Shown: positions 47,980 through 56,539 of the stretch, piece after piece
How positions within the stretch are numbered: position 1 is the first letter of the stretch
Layout: each line of letters starts with the position of its first letter
Source: Nocardia jinanensis
GTDB taxonomy: Bacteria > Actinomycetota > Actinomycetes > Mycobacteriales > Mycobacteriaceae
DNA length: 64,000 nt
NCBI RefSeq assembly: GCF_014645735.1
Contig: NZ_BMMH01000017.1
Location: 1-64,000, forward strand
Reading direction: 5' to 3'
The notes under the pieces: generated by a model
The model's database searches: none
The model's input: only the letters and a program-made list of their open reading frames with translations
Told to the model about the DNA's origin: nothing
Made by a program: the position numbers and the translations under genes

Positions 47980-48753
47980 TCACGGGGGGAACAGGCGGCC
48001 CGTTGCCAGTGTGGTGATCCGATCCTGGTTCCCGGAATCACGCAACGTCGCCCGGCCGATATCGGCGCGCAGCGTCGCGTCGGCGACCACGGGACCCACC
48101 CGGGCCGGTTGCAGATAGCGCAGGCCGAGAGTGCTCAGGGTGGACCCCGGAGCCAGCGACAACATGGCCTCTTCGGCAGCGAGGGCGATCAGACCCCCGT
48201 TGACGGTGCGGGAGGCGTTCAGGCCGTCGTCGGTACGCGGGAGCACCGCGGTACCCGGCGCGCGGCGCATACACCCCGCGCGTTCGGCGAGCGGAACCTC
48301 GAGCAACCGGTCCGAAAGCGGCATATCGATACTCAGTTCCGCGGGCAGTCGCAGCTCCTCGTTCGGCGACACCATGAACGATCCGCCGCCGAACGCGAAC
48401 GGTTCACCGTCGACGGTCCACTCGACCTCCGCGACGAATACCGACCGCCCCGCCTTGATCTTGCGGCCCACCGCCCTGATCTCACCGGCCCCGGGCGCCG
48501 GCCCGTACAGGTGCACATCGAGCTCGAGGGTGACGGGCACCCGTGGCCCCAGGGCGAGGGCGGCCAGCAGCCCGGTCACCGTATCGGTCCAGATGGCCAG
48601 CACAGAGGTGCGCAGCCGTTCGGTGCCCGGTACGTGCATCTGCGGGGTGATCGTCGCCGACCCGTACAGTTCGTCACCGGCCAGCGTGGTCGCGAACCCC
48701 AGCTCCAGCAGGATGTGCCGCCGGCCCGGCGCCGTTCCGGTATCGACCGTCAT
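47980..48753 (-). CDS. Double-hotdog acyl-CoA thioesterase-like protein
   Basis: A 257-residue protein with two hotdog halves. The first reads 'MHVPGTERLRTSVLAIWTDTVTGLLAALALGPRVPVTLELDVHL' with 'GRSVFVAEVEW', and the second 'LNASRTVNGGLIALAAEEAMLSL' with 'TLGLRYLQPARVGPVVADATL'. The T-x-N/D-G-G-like region in the second half fits the PaaI/TesB-like thioesterase fold. It lies between the acyl-CoA dehydrogenase and the TetR gene, all on the minus strand, suggesting a fatty-acyl CoA unit. Confidence 0.75.
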   Translation of the reverse strand: MTVDTGTAPGRRHILLELGFATTLAGDELYGSATITPQMHVPGTERLRTSVLAIWTDTVTGLLAALALGPRVPVTLELDVHLYGPAPGAGEIRAVGRKIKAGRSVFVAEVEWTVDGEPFAFGGGSFMVSPNEELRLPAELSIDMPLSDRLLEVPLAERAGCMRRAPGTAVLPRTDDGLNASRTVNGGLIALAAEEAMLSLAPGSTLSTLGLRYLQPARVGPVVADATLRADIGRATLRDSGNQDRITTLATGRLFPP

Positions 48754-48878
48754 CGGTTACCTCCTCGTGCCCGTCCGGGCCGCACCCGATGAACTCCCGG
48801 GCGCCGGCCGGACATATCCAACGTATCCGGCGGCGGGCCGATACGCCCGGGCTACGTCCGGCAGCCCGAGCGGGGCCC

Positions 48879-50111
48879 TCAGTTGCCCGCGGCTTCGGCG
48901 GCCGCGCGGGCCTTCCCGAGTTCGGCCCGGGCGATCGTCAGTTTGTGCACCTCGTCGGGACCATCGGCGATCCGCAGGGTGCGCAGATGGGCGTACATAC
49001 TCGCGAGCGGGAAATCCTCGGTCACCCCCGCCGCGCCGTACACCTGGATGGCACGGTCCACGATCCGCAACGCCATCACCGGCGCGGCGATCTTGATGGC
49101 GGCGATCTCGGTACGCGCCTCCTTGTTCCCGACCGTATCCATCATCCAGGCGGTTTTCAGCGTGAGCAGCCGCGCCTGTTCGATATCGATCCGGGCCTCG
49201 GCGATCCAGTCCCGGATATTCGCCCGCTCACTGACCTTGCGTCCGAACGTGGTCCGGGAATCCGCCCGGGCACACATGAGTTCCAGTGCGCGCTCGGCCA
49301 TACCGATCGCACGCATGGCGTGATGGATGCGGCCGGGGCCCAACCGTGCCTGGCTGATCGCGAACCCCTCGCCCTCCCCTTTGAGCACATCGGTAACCGG
49401 CACCCGCACATCGGTGAAATCGATCTCGGCGTGACCCTCCCTGTCGACATAGCCGAACACCGGCAGATTGCGCACCACGGTGACACCCGGCGCGTCGATC
49501 GGCACCACCATCATCGACTGCTGCCGGTGCTTGGGAGCATCCGGATCGGTCTTGCCCATCACGATGAGCACCTTGCAATGGGCGTGCATAGCGTTGGAAG
49601 CGAACCATTTACGGCCGTTGAGCACATAGTCGTCGCCGTCACGCTCCATCCGCATCTCCACATTGGTGGCATCGGAACTGGCGACCCCGGGCTCGGTCAT
49701 CGCGAACGCGGACCGGATGGTGCCGTCGAGCAGCGGCTCGAGCCAGCGCTGTTTGTGCTCCTCGGTACCGAAAAGGGTGAAGACCTCCATATTCCCGGTA
49801 TCGGGGGCCGAACAGTTACAGGCCTCGGGAGCCAGCGCCGGGCTGCGGCCCATGATCTCGGCCAGCGGCGCGTACTCCAGATTGGTCAGACCCGGACCCC
49901 ACTCCGGGTGCGGATGGAACAGATTCCACAGGCCGCGCCGCTTGGCCTCGGCCTTGAGGTCTTCGAGGATCTGAGGGTGATGATGCGGATCACCGGCCGC
50001 GGCCATCTGCTCGGCGTATACGGACTCGGCCGGATACACGCATTCGTCCATGAACGCGAGCAGGGTGCGCCGATACTCCCGGGCACGCTCGGTCGAGGTG
50101 AACAGCTCCAC
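48879..50111 (-). CDS. Acyl-CoA dehydrogenase
   Basis: A 410-residue flavoenzyme that desaturates acyl-CoA at alpha-beta. 'SAFAMTEPGVASSDATNVEMRMERDGDDYVLNGRKWFAS' is the FAD-binding middle region. 'RIHHAMRAIGMAERALELMCARADSRTTFGRKVSERANIRDWIAEARIDIEQARLL' and 'QVYGAAGVTEDFPLASMYAHLRTLRIADGPDEVHKLTIARAEL' form the C-terminal helical domain. The GTG start at 50111 is five bases after GGAG; the open frame to 50666 is spurious. A 22-bp perfect palindrome lies 68 bp upstream. Chain-length specificity is unknown; the APH-like gene further upstream is often found near such dehydrogenases (ACAD10/11-like). Confidence 0.93.
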   Translation of the reverse strand: MELFTSTERAREYRRTLLAFMDECVYPAESVYAEQMAAAGDPHHHPQILEDLKAEAKRRGLWNLFHPHPEWGPGLTNLEYAPLAEIMGRSPALAPEACNCSAPDTGNMEVFTLFGTEEHKQRWLEPLLDGTIRSAFAMTEPGVASSDATNVEMRMERDGDDYVLNGRKWFASNAMHAHCKVLIVMGKTDPDAPKHRQQSMMVVPIDAPGVTVVRNLPVFGYVDREGHAEIDFTDVRVPVTDVLKGEGEGFAISQARLGPGRIHHAMRAIGMAERALELMCARADSRTTFGRKVSERANIRDWIAEARIDIEQARLLTLKTAWMMDTVGNKEARTEIAAIKIAAPVMALRIVDRAIQVYGAAGVTEDFPLASMYAHLRTLRIADGPDEVHKLTIARAELGKARAAAEAAGN

Positions 50112-50179
50112 GAGAACTCCGATCTTCGGGGCGCGGCTCGACGCGCCGACGGCCGTTCGATGCACTCCGACCGTAAACG

Positions 50180-50201
50180 AACTTGAATCCGGATTCAAGT
50201 T
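50180..50201. promoter_or_regulatory. 22-bp perfect palindromic operator
   Basis: Half-site AACTTGAATCC (50180-50190) followed by its exact reverse complement to 50201, no spacer. It is 68 bp upstream of the acyl-CoA dehydrogenase start. Symmetry and length fit a TetR-family regulator such as the one at 47181-47903. Confidence 0.75.
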
Positions 50202-50273
50202 TATTGGCGGCGCCCTTACGCCGTGGGCAACCGCTGCGCAGCCGCGCGGCGACTTCACTCGAGGATATGAGTG

Positions 50274-50313
50274 CGGGCGGTACAGGGGCCGGGTCCGGAC
50301 CCTGTACCGCCCG
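50274..50313 (-). terminator. Terminator of the P450 gene
   Basis: CGGGCGGTACAGGG (50274-50287) pairs perfectly with 50300-50313, a 14-bp stem 10 bp past the P450 stop at 50324. No T-tract follows on the minus strand. Confidence 0.65.
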
Positions 50314-50323
50314 CCCGGCCCGG

Positions 50324-51607
50324 TCAGGCGCGGACGGCGGGGCGTTCGGACGCGTCCATGTATCCGGGTAGCGGTGCGCCCGGAGGGAAGGTCACCGGTA
50401 GTCCGGCCAGCGACCGATGGAACGGGCCGGGCCGCCAGACCGGTTCGCCGCCCGGGAAATCCGCGCGCATCTCCGGTAGCGCGTCCAGCAGCTGGTCGAT
50501 GGCGCCTTCGGCGACCATATAAGCCAGCGACTGGGCGGGGCAGGCGTGCGGACCCAGCCCCCATGCGAGGTGGGCGCGGTTTCCGGTCAGCTCTGTGGTG
50601 CGGATGGCGGGATCGTTGTTGCAGGCGGCCATGCTGATCACCACGGGCTGATGCGCGGGTAGCCACACATCGTCGAGCAGGATGGGCATCCGCGGATAGG
50701 TGATGAGCAAGTTGGCCAGGGGTGGATCGTTGAACAGCACCTCGTCCAGGGCGTCACGCGAGGTGAGGTTGCCACCGAGGACGCTGCCGCCGAAACGTTC
50801 GTCGGTGAGGATCAGCAGCAGCGTGTTGACGATCAGGTTCAGTTCGAACTCGATCCCGGTGCCGTACACCTGCGAGACGTGATGAGACACCTCATCCTCG
50901 GTCAACTCGACCGGATGCTGTAGCAGCACCGAGGTGATATCGCTGCTCGGGGACTCGCGTTTGAGCAGCACCAGGTTCATCAGCGCCTCGCCCAGCATCC
51001 GGCTGCCCGCTTCGGCGTCCACACCCTCGAGCAGCGCGGCTGTCCCGGCCGCGACCTGCTGGCCGATCTCGGGCGGGCAGCCGAGCAGATAGTTGATCAC
51101 CTGGAACGCCAGTGGGAACACGTACTGCTGGATCAGCTCCGCGTGGCCGTCCTGACAGAACGAGTTGATCAGCGGGCCCGCGATATTCTCGACGACGGTG
51201 TGGATCGCGTACAGATCCACCTCGTCCATACTCGCGGTGATGGCCTGGCGGTAGCGCACGAACTCCTGACCGGCGCAACGACTGGCCATCGGACGCCACT
51301 CCAGCAGCGGCAGGATCGGGCATTCGGCCGGAATATCCTTCTGCCAGACCCGTGGATCGGCGGGGAAACGGTCCGGATCGTTGAGTACTCGCAGCGCGGT
51401 GTTGTACCCGATCACCAGGGTCGCGGGCACGCCGGGCGCCAGTTCGACCGGAGCCAGCGATCCGTACCGGGCACGCAGATCGCTGTACACCCGGTGCGGA
51501 TCGGCGGCGAATTCCGGCAGGTACAGCGGTACTCGCGGATCATCGGAATCGACCGGTGAGCCGTGCACATGGGCCTGTGCGTGTCTTCGGAAATCCGAGG
51601 TAGTCAA
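50324..51607 (-). CDS. Cytochrome P450 lacking the ExxR motif (CYP157-like)
   Basis: A 427-residue haem protein. The Cys-ligand loop is 'HLAWGLGPHACPAQSLAYMVAEGAIDQLL' (~365), a variant of FGxGxHxCxG with Trp and Pro-Ala-Gln. In the K-helix the usual ExxR is replaced by 'DEVLFNDPPLANLLITYPRMPILLDD'. The I-helix has 'VYGTGIEFELNLIV' without the A/G-GxxT acid-alcohol pair. Both features recall the Streptomyces CYP157 family, which folds and binds haem without ExxR. No conservon genes are adjacent. A TTG start at 51607 after GGAG is preferred; earlier in-frame ATGs are far upstream. Confidence 0.82.
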   Translation of the reverse strand: MTTSDFRRHAQAHVHGSPVDSDDPRVPLYLPEFAADPHRVYSDLRARYGSLAPVELAPGVPATLVIGYNTALRVLNDPDRFPADPRVWQKDIPAECPILPLLEWRPMASRCAGQEFVRYRQAITASMDEVDLYAIHTVVENIAGPLINSFCQDGHAELIQQYVFPLAFQVINYLLGCPPEIGQQVAAGTAALLEGVDAEAGSRMLGEALMNLVLLKRESPSSDITSVLLQHPVELTEDEVSHHVSQVYGTGIEFELNLIVNTLLLILTDERFGGSVLGGNLTSRDALDEVLFNDPPLANLLITYPRMPILLDDVWLPAHQPVVISMAACNNDPAIRTTELTGNRAHLAWGLGPHACPAQSLAYMVAEGAIDQLLDALPEMRADFPGGEPVWRPGPFHRSLAGLPVTFPPGAPLPGYMDASERPAVRA

Positions 51608-51873
51608 GAACGAAACTCCATGCCGTCTGGGTGCGGGGCCGATGGTTTTCCACCGGCCGGTTCCCGGTTCGAGGCCCCTCCTGCAGAAATATCCGACTCG
51701 AGCCGGGACCAGGCGATGGTACGACATGGTCATTACATCTGATCGATTTCGAAATTCGTTGTACGGCCGTCCATTTCACGATTTCGTAGGACTAGTCCGC
51801 ACATTTTCGTATTGTCGCACACCCGCGCGGCGGCCGGGCTCCGCACACCGAAAGCCCGGGCCCGCACCACTTC

Positions 51874-53046
51874 TCAGACTGCAAGCGCTTCCAGCGACCG
51901 GTTGTCATCGATTGCCGAAGTGATCCGCCGCATCAGCGTCAGACAGGTTTCACGCGATTGCATCTCGGGCTGGTATGCCGCCCGGCCGATGGTGAACGCC
52001 CATGCCGCATACGCGAACATCGACTGCTGTCGATAGATGAGCCAGGCGTCCTCGAAAGCGGGCGCCGCACCGCCCGCTTCGGACAATTCCTCCAGATATG
52101 CCCTCAGCAGTTCTTCGGCCCAGGCCCGGCGATCCGCCGGTTCGCATCCGGAGTTGACGGTGTAGGCGAAATCGTGCCCCCAGCCGCCGCGCATCACAAC
52201 CTGCCAGTCCACATAACCCATCCGCCCCTCGGCGGTCCGATAGGTCTGGCCGATATGGGGGTCACCGTGCAGGAGGGTGTGCGGCAGGCTGGTCGTGGCC
52301 AGGTCCACGGCACGCTCGACCCCGGCCCACAGCCGGGCCGCCTGCCCCTGCAGACCCTCCGGCACCACCTCGGCGGCTCGTTCCAGCCCGACCGCGCACC
52401 GGGTTTTCATATCGATCGCAGCCAGATAGGCCTGCAACGCCTCGTTGGTGGTCTTGAGCACCTGAATCGACGGATCCTCCCAGAACGTGCCGTGCAGCCG
52501 GGCGAGGTTGCGGACCAGGTCCTCCATCTCGGCGCGGCCGATCGGGGCGGTGGGTTCGCTGAACACCGCGCCGCGCGTCGCGGCGATATCCTCCATGAGC
52601 GCGATCGACCGCCAGGACGCCGCGTCCGACGCACCCCAATAGCCCAGTGGTGCCTGGATTTCCAATTTCGGCCGGAAATCCCGGAAGAACCTCGTCTCGC
52701 CGTCGATCATCTTGCCGCCGCCCAGCAGAATGCGCTGACTCAACGATGTCGTGGTCTTGGCGAACAATGCCTCCGGTAGCCCGGCCGCCCGGCCCGCCTC
52801 GTTGTATTCCACCCGGATGCCCACCCGGGTGGAGGTGCCGCTGCTGCCGCCGGTGGTTTCGAAGGAGAGCACTTCGGCACCGGGTGTCTCCCGGCAGAGC
52901 ACCGCGGTCAACCATTCGGCGGTGAGCGCGGCGCCGGACGCGGGCACATCGTCGATCGTGCGGGCCCGGTGACCGGTGAGTTTCTCGCCGACGATATGTC
53001 CGCCCACGGCGGCGAGCCGGCCGAGCAACCAGAGTTTGTGATTCAT
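51874..53046 (-). CDS. APH-like phosphotransferase
   Basis: A 390-residue protein kinase-like enzyme of the aminoglycoside phosphotransferase/ecdysteroid-kinase fold. 'TTGGSSGTSTRVGIRVEY' is the nucleotide loop. 'TLLHGDPHIGQTYRTAEGRMGYVDWQVVMRGGWGHDFAYTV' holds the catalytic HGDxHxxQ and DWQ motifs, with Gln replacing the usual Asn. Such proteins phosphorylate hydroxylated small molecules and, in actinobacteria, often accompany acyl-CoA dehydrogenases. The ATG at 53046 has GAGGCGGA upstream. Antibiotic resistance is not implied. Confidence 0.85.
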   Translation of the reverse strand: MNHKLWLLGRLAAVGGHIVGEKLTGHRARTIDDVPASGAALTAEWLTAVLCRETPGAEVLSFETTGGSSGTSTRVGIRVEYNEAGRAAGLPEALFAKTTTSLSQRILLGGGKMIDGETRFFRDFRPKLEIQAPLGYWGASDAASWRSIALMEDIAATRGAVFSEPTAPIGRAEMEDLVRNLARLHGTFWEDPSIQVLKTTNEALQAYLAAIDMKTRCAVGLERAAEVVPEGLQGQAARLWAGVERAVDLATTSLPHTLLHGDPHIGQTYRTAEGRMGYVDWQVVMRGGWGHDFAYTVNSGCEPADRRAWAEELLRAYLEELSEAGGAAPAFEDAWLIYRQQSMFAYAAWAFTIGRAAYQPEMQSRETCLTLMRRITSAIDDNRSLEALAV

Positions 53047-53332
53047 TTCCGCCTCACTTTCCGGATGCGCGCGAGACCGCGCACACCGTGCCGAACCATC
53101 CGGTCCGGACTTTTCCATCGCACCGACGGCTCCCGATCTTGCGCCATATTCTCAGTGCTGGAATGACTTTCGGCCGATTACTCTACGGAGCGCGACCGCA
53201 CCCGAACGTTCGGCCGGTCCGGCCGGGTACCGGTACGGGCGATATCAGAACGAGACTCCACGGGCGCCGGAAGTTTGCCGGGGCGGGAAATATAATCGGG
53301 AGACCGACCACTGTCGACGAAAGACGCCCATC

Positions 53333-53560
53333 ATGGTGACGCTATCTGTTCGACATGTACCGGACGCGGTCTACCGCGCCCTGCGGATCCGCGCGGACAA
53401 TCACGGGCACAGCACCGAAGCGGAGATCCTCGCGATCCTGGAGGAGGCGGTGACCAGTTCTCCACAACGGGCACGGTTGGGATCGGTATTGGCCGGGGAC
53501 TGCTCCGACGAGGAACGAGAACCCCCCGCGGCGGGGGGCGACGGTGCGAGATCGGGCTGA
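53333..53560 (+). CDS. FitA-like ribbon-helix-helix antitoxin, orphan
   Basis: A 75-residue protein with 'VTLSVRHVPDAVYRALRIRADNHGHSTEAEILAILEEAV', the Arc/FitA ribbon-helix-helix signature. It normally precedes a PIN toxin (FitB/VapC), but the next plus-strand DNA holds no PIN gene; a convergent MocR regulator follows. The last 25 residues are Gly/Ala-rich and may replace a lost toxin-binding tail. An orphan antitoxin or a decayed pair. Confidence 0.75.
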   Translation: MVTLSVRHVPDAVYRALRIRADNHGHSTEAEILAILEEAVTSSPQRARLGSVLAGDCSDEEREPPAAGGDGARSG

Positions 53561-53643
53561 TCGACCGTGTGGGATTCCCGGCGGCACTGTTTCGATCCTG
53601 CCGGCCTGATCCGGCACGGCCGTGCGCCCGGCAGCGTTCGGTG

Positions 53644-55059
53644 CTACTCCGGATGCTGCCCGGCCAGCGCCCGCCCGATGATGCGCGCACCGTCCCCGAA
53701 GGCGCCGGGGTTCGGGCCGGAATAGTTCAACCGCAGATAGGCTCCCGGGGGTTCGCCGGGGAACCATTCGTCACCCGGGGCGGCGATCACACCCGCGGCC
53801 TCGCAGTCCCGGATCAAGCGGGCCACATCGGTTCGCTCGGGCAGCCGGGCCCAGAGATTCAGCCCGCCCCGGGGCACCAGCTCCGGTACTACGCCCGGCG
53901 CGTGCTCCCGCAGCGCGGTCAGCAGCAGATCGCGGCGATTCGCCAGCCGCGGCCCCAGCCCGCGCAGATGGGTACGCCATCCCGGGTGGGTGACGATATC
54001 CAGGGCGACCGCCTGCAACAGCCCGCTCACGTACATCGACTCGGCCTGCGCATCGGACAGGATCCGGTCGCGCGCCGGGCCGCGGGCGACAACGGCCGCG
54101 ATCCGGACCGAGGGCGAAACGCTCTTGGTCAGTGACCGCAGATAGATCACATGCCCGCTGTCGTCGCGCGCGGCCAGCGGGACCGGCACGGATTCGATGC
54201 CGAAATCGTGCGCCCAGTCGTCCTCGACGAGGAACGCGCCGTGTTCTCGTACCACTTCGAGAACCCGGTCCGCCGCCGGCGGAGTCCACTGGGCACCGGT
54301 CGGATTGGCGAAATGGGGCTGGGCGTAGAAGGCGCGGGCACCGGTCTGTTCGAAGGCACGGGCCAGTTCCTCGGGCCGGGGTCCGTGCGGTCCACTGGGC
54401 ACCGGTATCACCCGCACTCCGGCCCGTTCGGCGGCCATCAGCGCACCCCAATAGGTCGGCGACTCCACCAAGAGCGGCCGGCCGGGACCCACCAGCGACT
54501 GGAAGGTCGTGTTCAGCCCGCTCTGACTGCCCGCGAACACGATCACATCGCTCGGCATCGGTGGCATCACCGCGGCCGGGGCCACGGTCGCCAGTTCGGT
54601 CGCGAACCAGGCCTGTAGTTCCGGCAGGCCGGCCGTCGGCGGGCGATCGAGTACGGCGTCGCTGCGCGCGGCCCGGGTGAAGGCGGCCCGGACCAATCGG
54701 ACGGGGAGCAGCTCCCGGTCCGGGTAGCCGGAGTGCAGGGCGATCGTGTCGTTGGGCACCGTGCGCAACGAGGTGAACAGCTGGGCCCGGCGACTGCGCG
54801 GGGTACCGAGAGCGGCGGTCTGCCAGCTGTAATCGGCGGAGCGGGCGGGGCGCACCACCCGGACGAAGGTTCCCACTCCCGGCCGGCTTTCCACCAACCC
54901 CTGGGCCACCAGGGTTCGCAGCGCCTTCTGCACCGTGACCGGACTCGCCGTGTACCGCGCCACCAAGGTGCGGGTGGAGGGCAGTTTCGCACCGGAGGGG
55001 GCGCTGGCGATCCAGTCACGGAGATCCGCCACGATTCGCGAACTGCTATCGTCGGACAT
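53644..55059 (-). CDS. MocR-type regulator (GntR HTH plus aminotransferase domain)
   Basis: A 471-residue fusion. The N-terminal winged helix is 'GAKLPSTRTLVARYTASPVTVQKALRTLVAQGLVESRPGVGTFV' (~22-65). The fold-type I aminotransferase domain follows, with 'FAGSQSGLNTTFQSLVGPGRPLLVESPTYWGAL', 'PHFANPTGAQW', 'FLVEDDWAHDF' and the PLP lysine in 'YLRSLTKSVSPSVRIAAV' (~300). MocR proteins sense PLP or amino compounds. Its start codon overlaps the start codon of a divergent EamA exporter (CATG at 55057-55060), its probable target. No leader for a ribosome site exists, suggesting a leaderless mRNA. Confidence 0.93.
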   Translation of the reverse strand: MSDDSSSRIVADLRDWIASAPSGAKLPSTRTLVARYTASPVTVQKALRTLVAQGLVESRPGVGTFVRVVRPARSADYSWQTAALGTPRSRRAQLFTSLRTVPNDTIALHSGYPDRELLPVRLVRAAFTRAARSDAVLDRPPTAGLPELQAWFATELATVAPAAVMPPMPSDVIVFAGSQSGLNTTFQSLVGPGRPLLVESPTYWGALMAAERAGVRVIPVPSGPHGPRPEELARAFEQTGARAFYAQPHFANPTGAQWTPPAADRVLEVVREHGAFLVEDDWAHDFGIESVPVPLAARDDSGHVIYLRSLTKSVSPSVRIAAVVARGPARDRILSDAQAESMYVSGLLQAVALDIVTHPGWRTHLRGLGPRLANRRDLLLTALREHAPGVVPELVPRGGLNLWARLPERTDVARLIRDCEAAGVIAAPGDEWFPGEPPGAYLRLNYSGPNPGAFGDGARIIGRALAGQHPE

Positions 55060-55081
55060 GAAGGAACATAGTAGCGCTACT
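55058..55081. promoter_or_regulatory. Shared control region of the MocR/EamA pair
   Basis: A perfect 12-bp palindrome AGTAGCGCTACT (55070-55081) lies inside the first codons of the EamA gene and just upstream of the MocR start, overlapping the MocR -10 candidate TACTAT. It is a plausible MocR operator. Confidence 0.55.
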
Positions 55082-56089
55082 CATCGAGGTAGCCGACCGC
55101 TATCCCCCGCTCTCATCGGACCGGCTTGGGGACTGCTCGGGGTCGCCGCGTTCTCGCTCACCGTCCCGCTGACCCGGATCGCCGTGGCCGACGGTGGGAT
55201 GTCACCGCTGTTCGTCGCCTGTGCGCGGGCCGTGGTCGCCACCGCCCTGGCCGCCACCGCCCTGGTGATCACCCGCCAGCGGTTGCCCCGCGGCGGGCAA
55301 TGGATCCGGCTGGGCATCGTAGCGGCCGGAGTGGTCGCGGGTTTCCCGCTGCTCACCACCTTTGCGCTCACCACCACCTCGGCGGGCCACAGCGCGGTGG
55401 TGATCGCGCTGCTTCCGGCCGCCACGGCGGTCCTGGCGGTGCTGCGCGGAGACGAGCGGCCGCCGCGGGCGTTCTGGTTCACCGCGGCCGCGGGGGCAAC
55501 GGCGGCGGTGGGCTTCGCTGTTTTCCGCGGCGATGGGTTCGCGGGTCCGAGCTGGGCGGACCTGCTGCTGTTCGGCGCGGTCGTCGCGGCCGCCTGCGGT
55601 TACGCCGAAGGCGGACTGCTGTCCCGCGAACTCGGGCCGTGGCAGACCATCTCCTGGGCACTGGTCCTGTCCGCGCCCGCGATGATCACGCTCAGCGGTG
55701 TGGCGATCGCCGTGCAGCCGCCGGCGGGGTCTCCGGCACAGTGGGCGTCATTCGCCTATCTCGGCGTGGTGAGTATGTTCCTCGGTTTCCTGGCCTGGTA
55801 TCGCGGGCTCGCGCGCGGACCGATGGCACAGGTCAGCCAAATCCAGCTCGTCCAACCGGTGTTGACGCTCAGCTGGGCCGCGCTGCTCCTGCACGAATCC
55901 CTGACCTGGTCCACAGCGCTGGGAGCCCTCGCGGTCATCGCGTGCGCGGCACTCGCCGTCCGTACCCGCCTCGCGCAGACCACACCCGGCCTCGAGGCAG
56001 GAAGCGGACCGGACTCCGGCCCCGCCCGATACGACCCGGCGGAATCAGCGGGCCGGATGGAGAGCGCACCGGCGCGAGCCTGCCGGTGA
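55058..56089 (+). CDS. EamA-family exporter (DMT superfamily)
   Basis: A 343-residue membrane protein with ten predicted helices in two EamA repeats: 'GPAWGLLGVAAFSLTVPLTRIAVADGGMSPLFVACARAVVATALAA' and 'PAQWASFAYLGVVSMFLGFLAWYRGLARGPMAQVSQIQLVQPVLTLSWAALLLHESL'. It probably exports amino acids or related metabolites. The ATG at 55058 shares bases with the MocR start on the other strand. TATCGT ends five bases before it, consistent with leaderless transcription. No alternative start codon appears before the first helix. Confidence 0.88.
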   Translation: MKEHSSATHRGSRPLSPALIGPAWGLLGVAAFSLTVPLTRIAVADGGMSPLFVACARAVVATALAATALVITRQRLPRGGQWIRLGIVAAGVVAGFPLLTTFALTTTSAGHSAVVIALLPAATAVLAVLRGDERPPRAFWFTAAAGATAAVGFAVFRGDGFAGPSWADLLLFGAVVAAACGYAEGGLLSRELGPWQTISWALVLSAPAMITLSGVAIAVQPPAGSPAQWASFAYLGVVSMFLGFLAWYRGLARGPMAQVSQIQLVQPVLTLSWAALLLHESLTWSTALGALAVIACAALAVRTRLAQTTPGLEAGSGPDSGPARYDPAESAGRMESAPARACR

Positions 56090-56222
56090 CCGTGGTGGTT
56101 CCGCTCACCACCGGGAATCTCACGTGCACCCCGTTCGTTACCACACCGGAGCCCGCAGACCGGGCTCGCGGACGAGGGAGCAGTACCCGCATCGCGACAA
56201 GACTGACTCGGAAGGAGTCGTC

Positions 56223-56537
56223 ATGTCCTGGGTCGTCCTGCTGCTGTCAGGGGTACTGGAGGCCGTCTGGGCCGCCGCACTCTCCGCATCGCACGGTTTC
56301 CGCCGCTGGAAGCCCACCGCCCTGTTCGTCGGCGCTCTGGTCCTGAGTATGGCGGGCCTGGCCTGGGCGATGATCGATCTGCCGACAGGTACCGCGTATG
56401 CCGTATGGGTCGGCATCGGCGCCACACTGACCGCCGTATGGGCCGTCGTCACCGGCCGGGAGCGCGCGGGTACCGCCCGGATCCTGTTGCTCTCCCTGCT
56501 CATCGTCTCGGTCGTGGGACTGAAGGCGGTGAGCTGA
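56223..56537 (+). CDS. Small multidrug resistance family protein, subunit 1
   Basis: A 104-residue four-helix transporter. The conserved Glu is at 13 in 'LLLSGVLEAVWAAALSASHGFRRWKP', a pattern nearer SugE/Gdx than EmrE. 'MIDLPTGTAYAVWVGIGATLTAVW' is the third-helix signature. GGAAGGAG precedes the ATG. The next gene encodes a second SMR protein three bases after the stop. The pair probably forms a heterodimer that exports guanidinium or quaternary cations. Confidence 0.9.
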   Translation: MSWVVLLLSGVLEAVWAAALSASHGFRRWKPTALFVGALVLSMAGLAWAMIDLPTGTAYAVWVGIGATLTAVWAVVTGRERAGTARILLLSLLIVSVVGLKAVS

Positions 56538-56539
56538 CC

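Noticed and set aside
51874..53046. Aminoglycoside resistance gene
   Set aside because: The kinase fold and HGDxH motif are shared by many non-resistance kinases, and the sequence and neighbours fit the acyl-CoA-associated or ecdysteroid-kinase-like group.
56090..56222. Guanidine riboswitch before the SMR pair
   Set aside because: Neither the ykkC core nor paired ACGR-loop hairpins could be recognised, though an SMR/Gdx pair made it worth looking.
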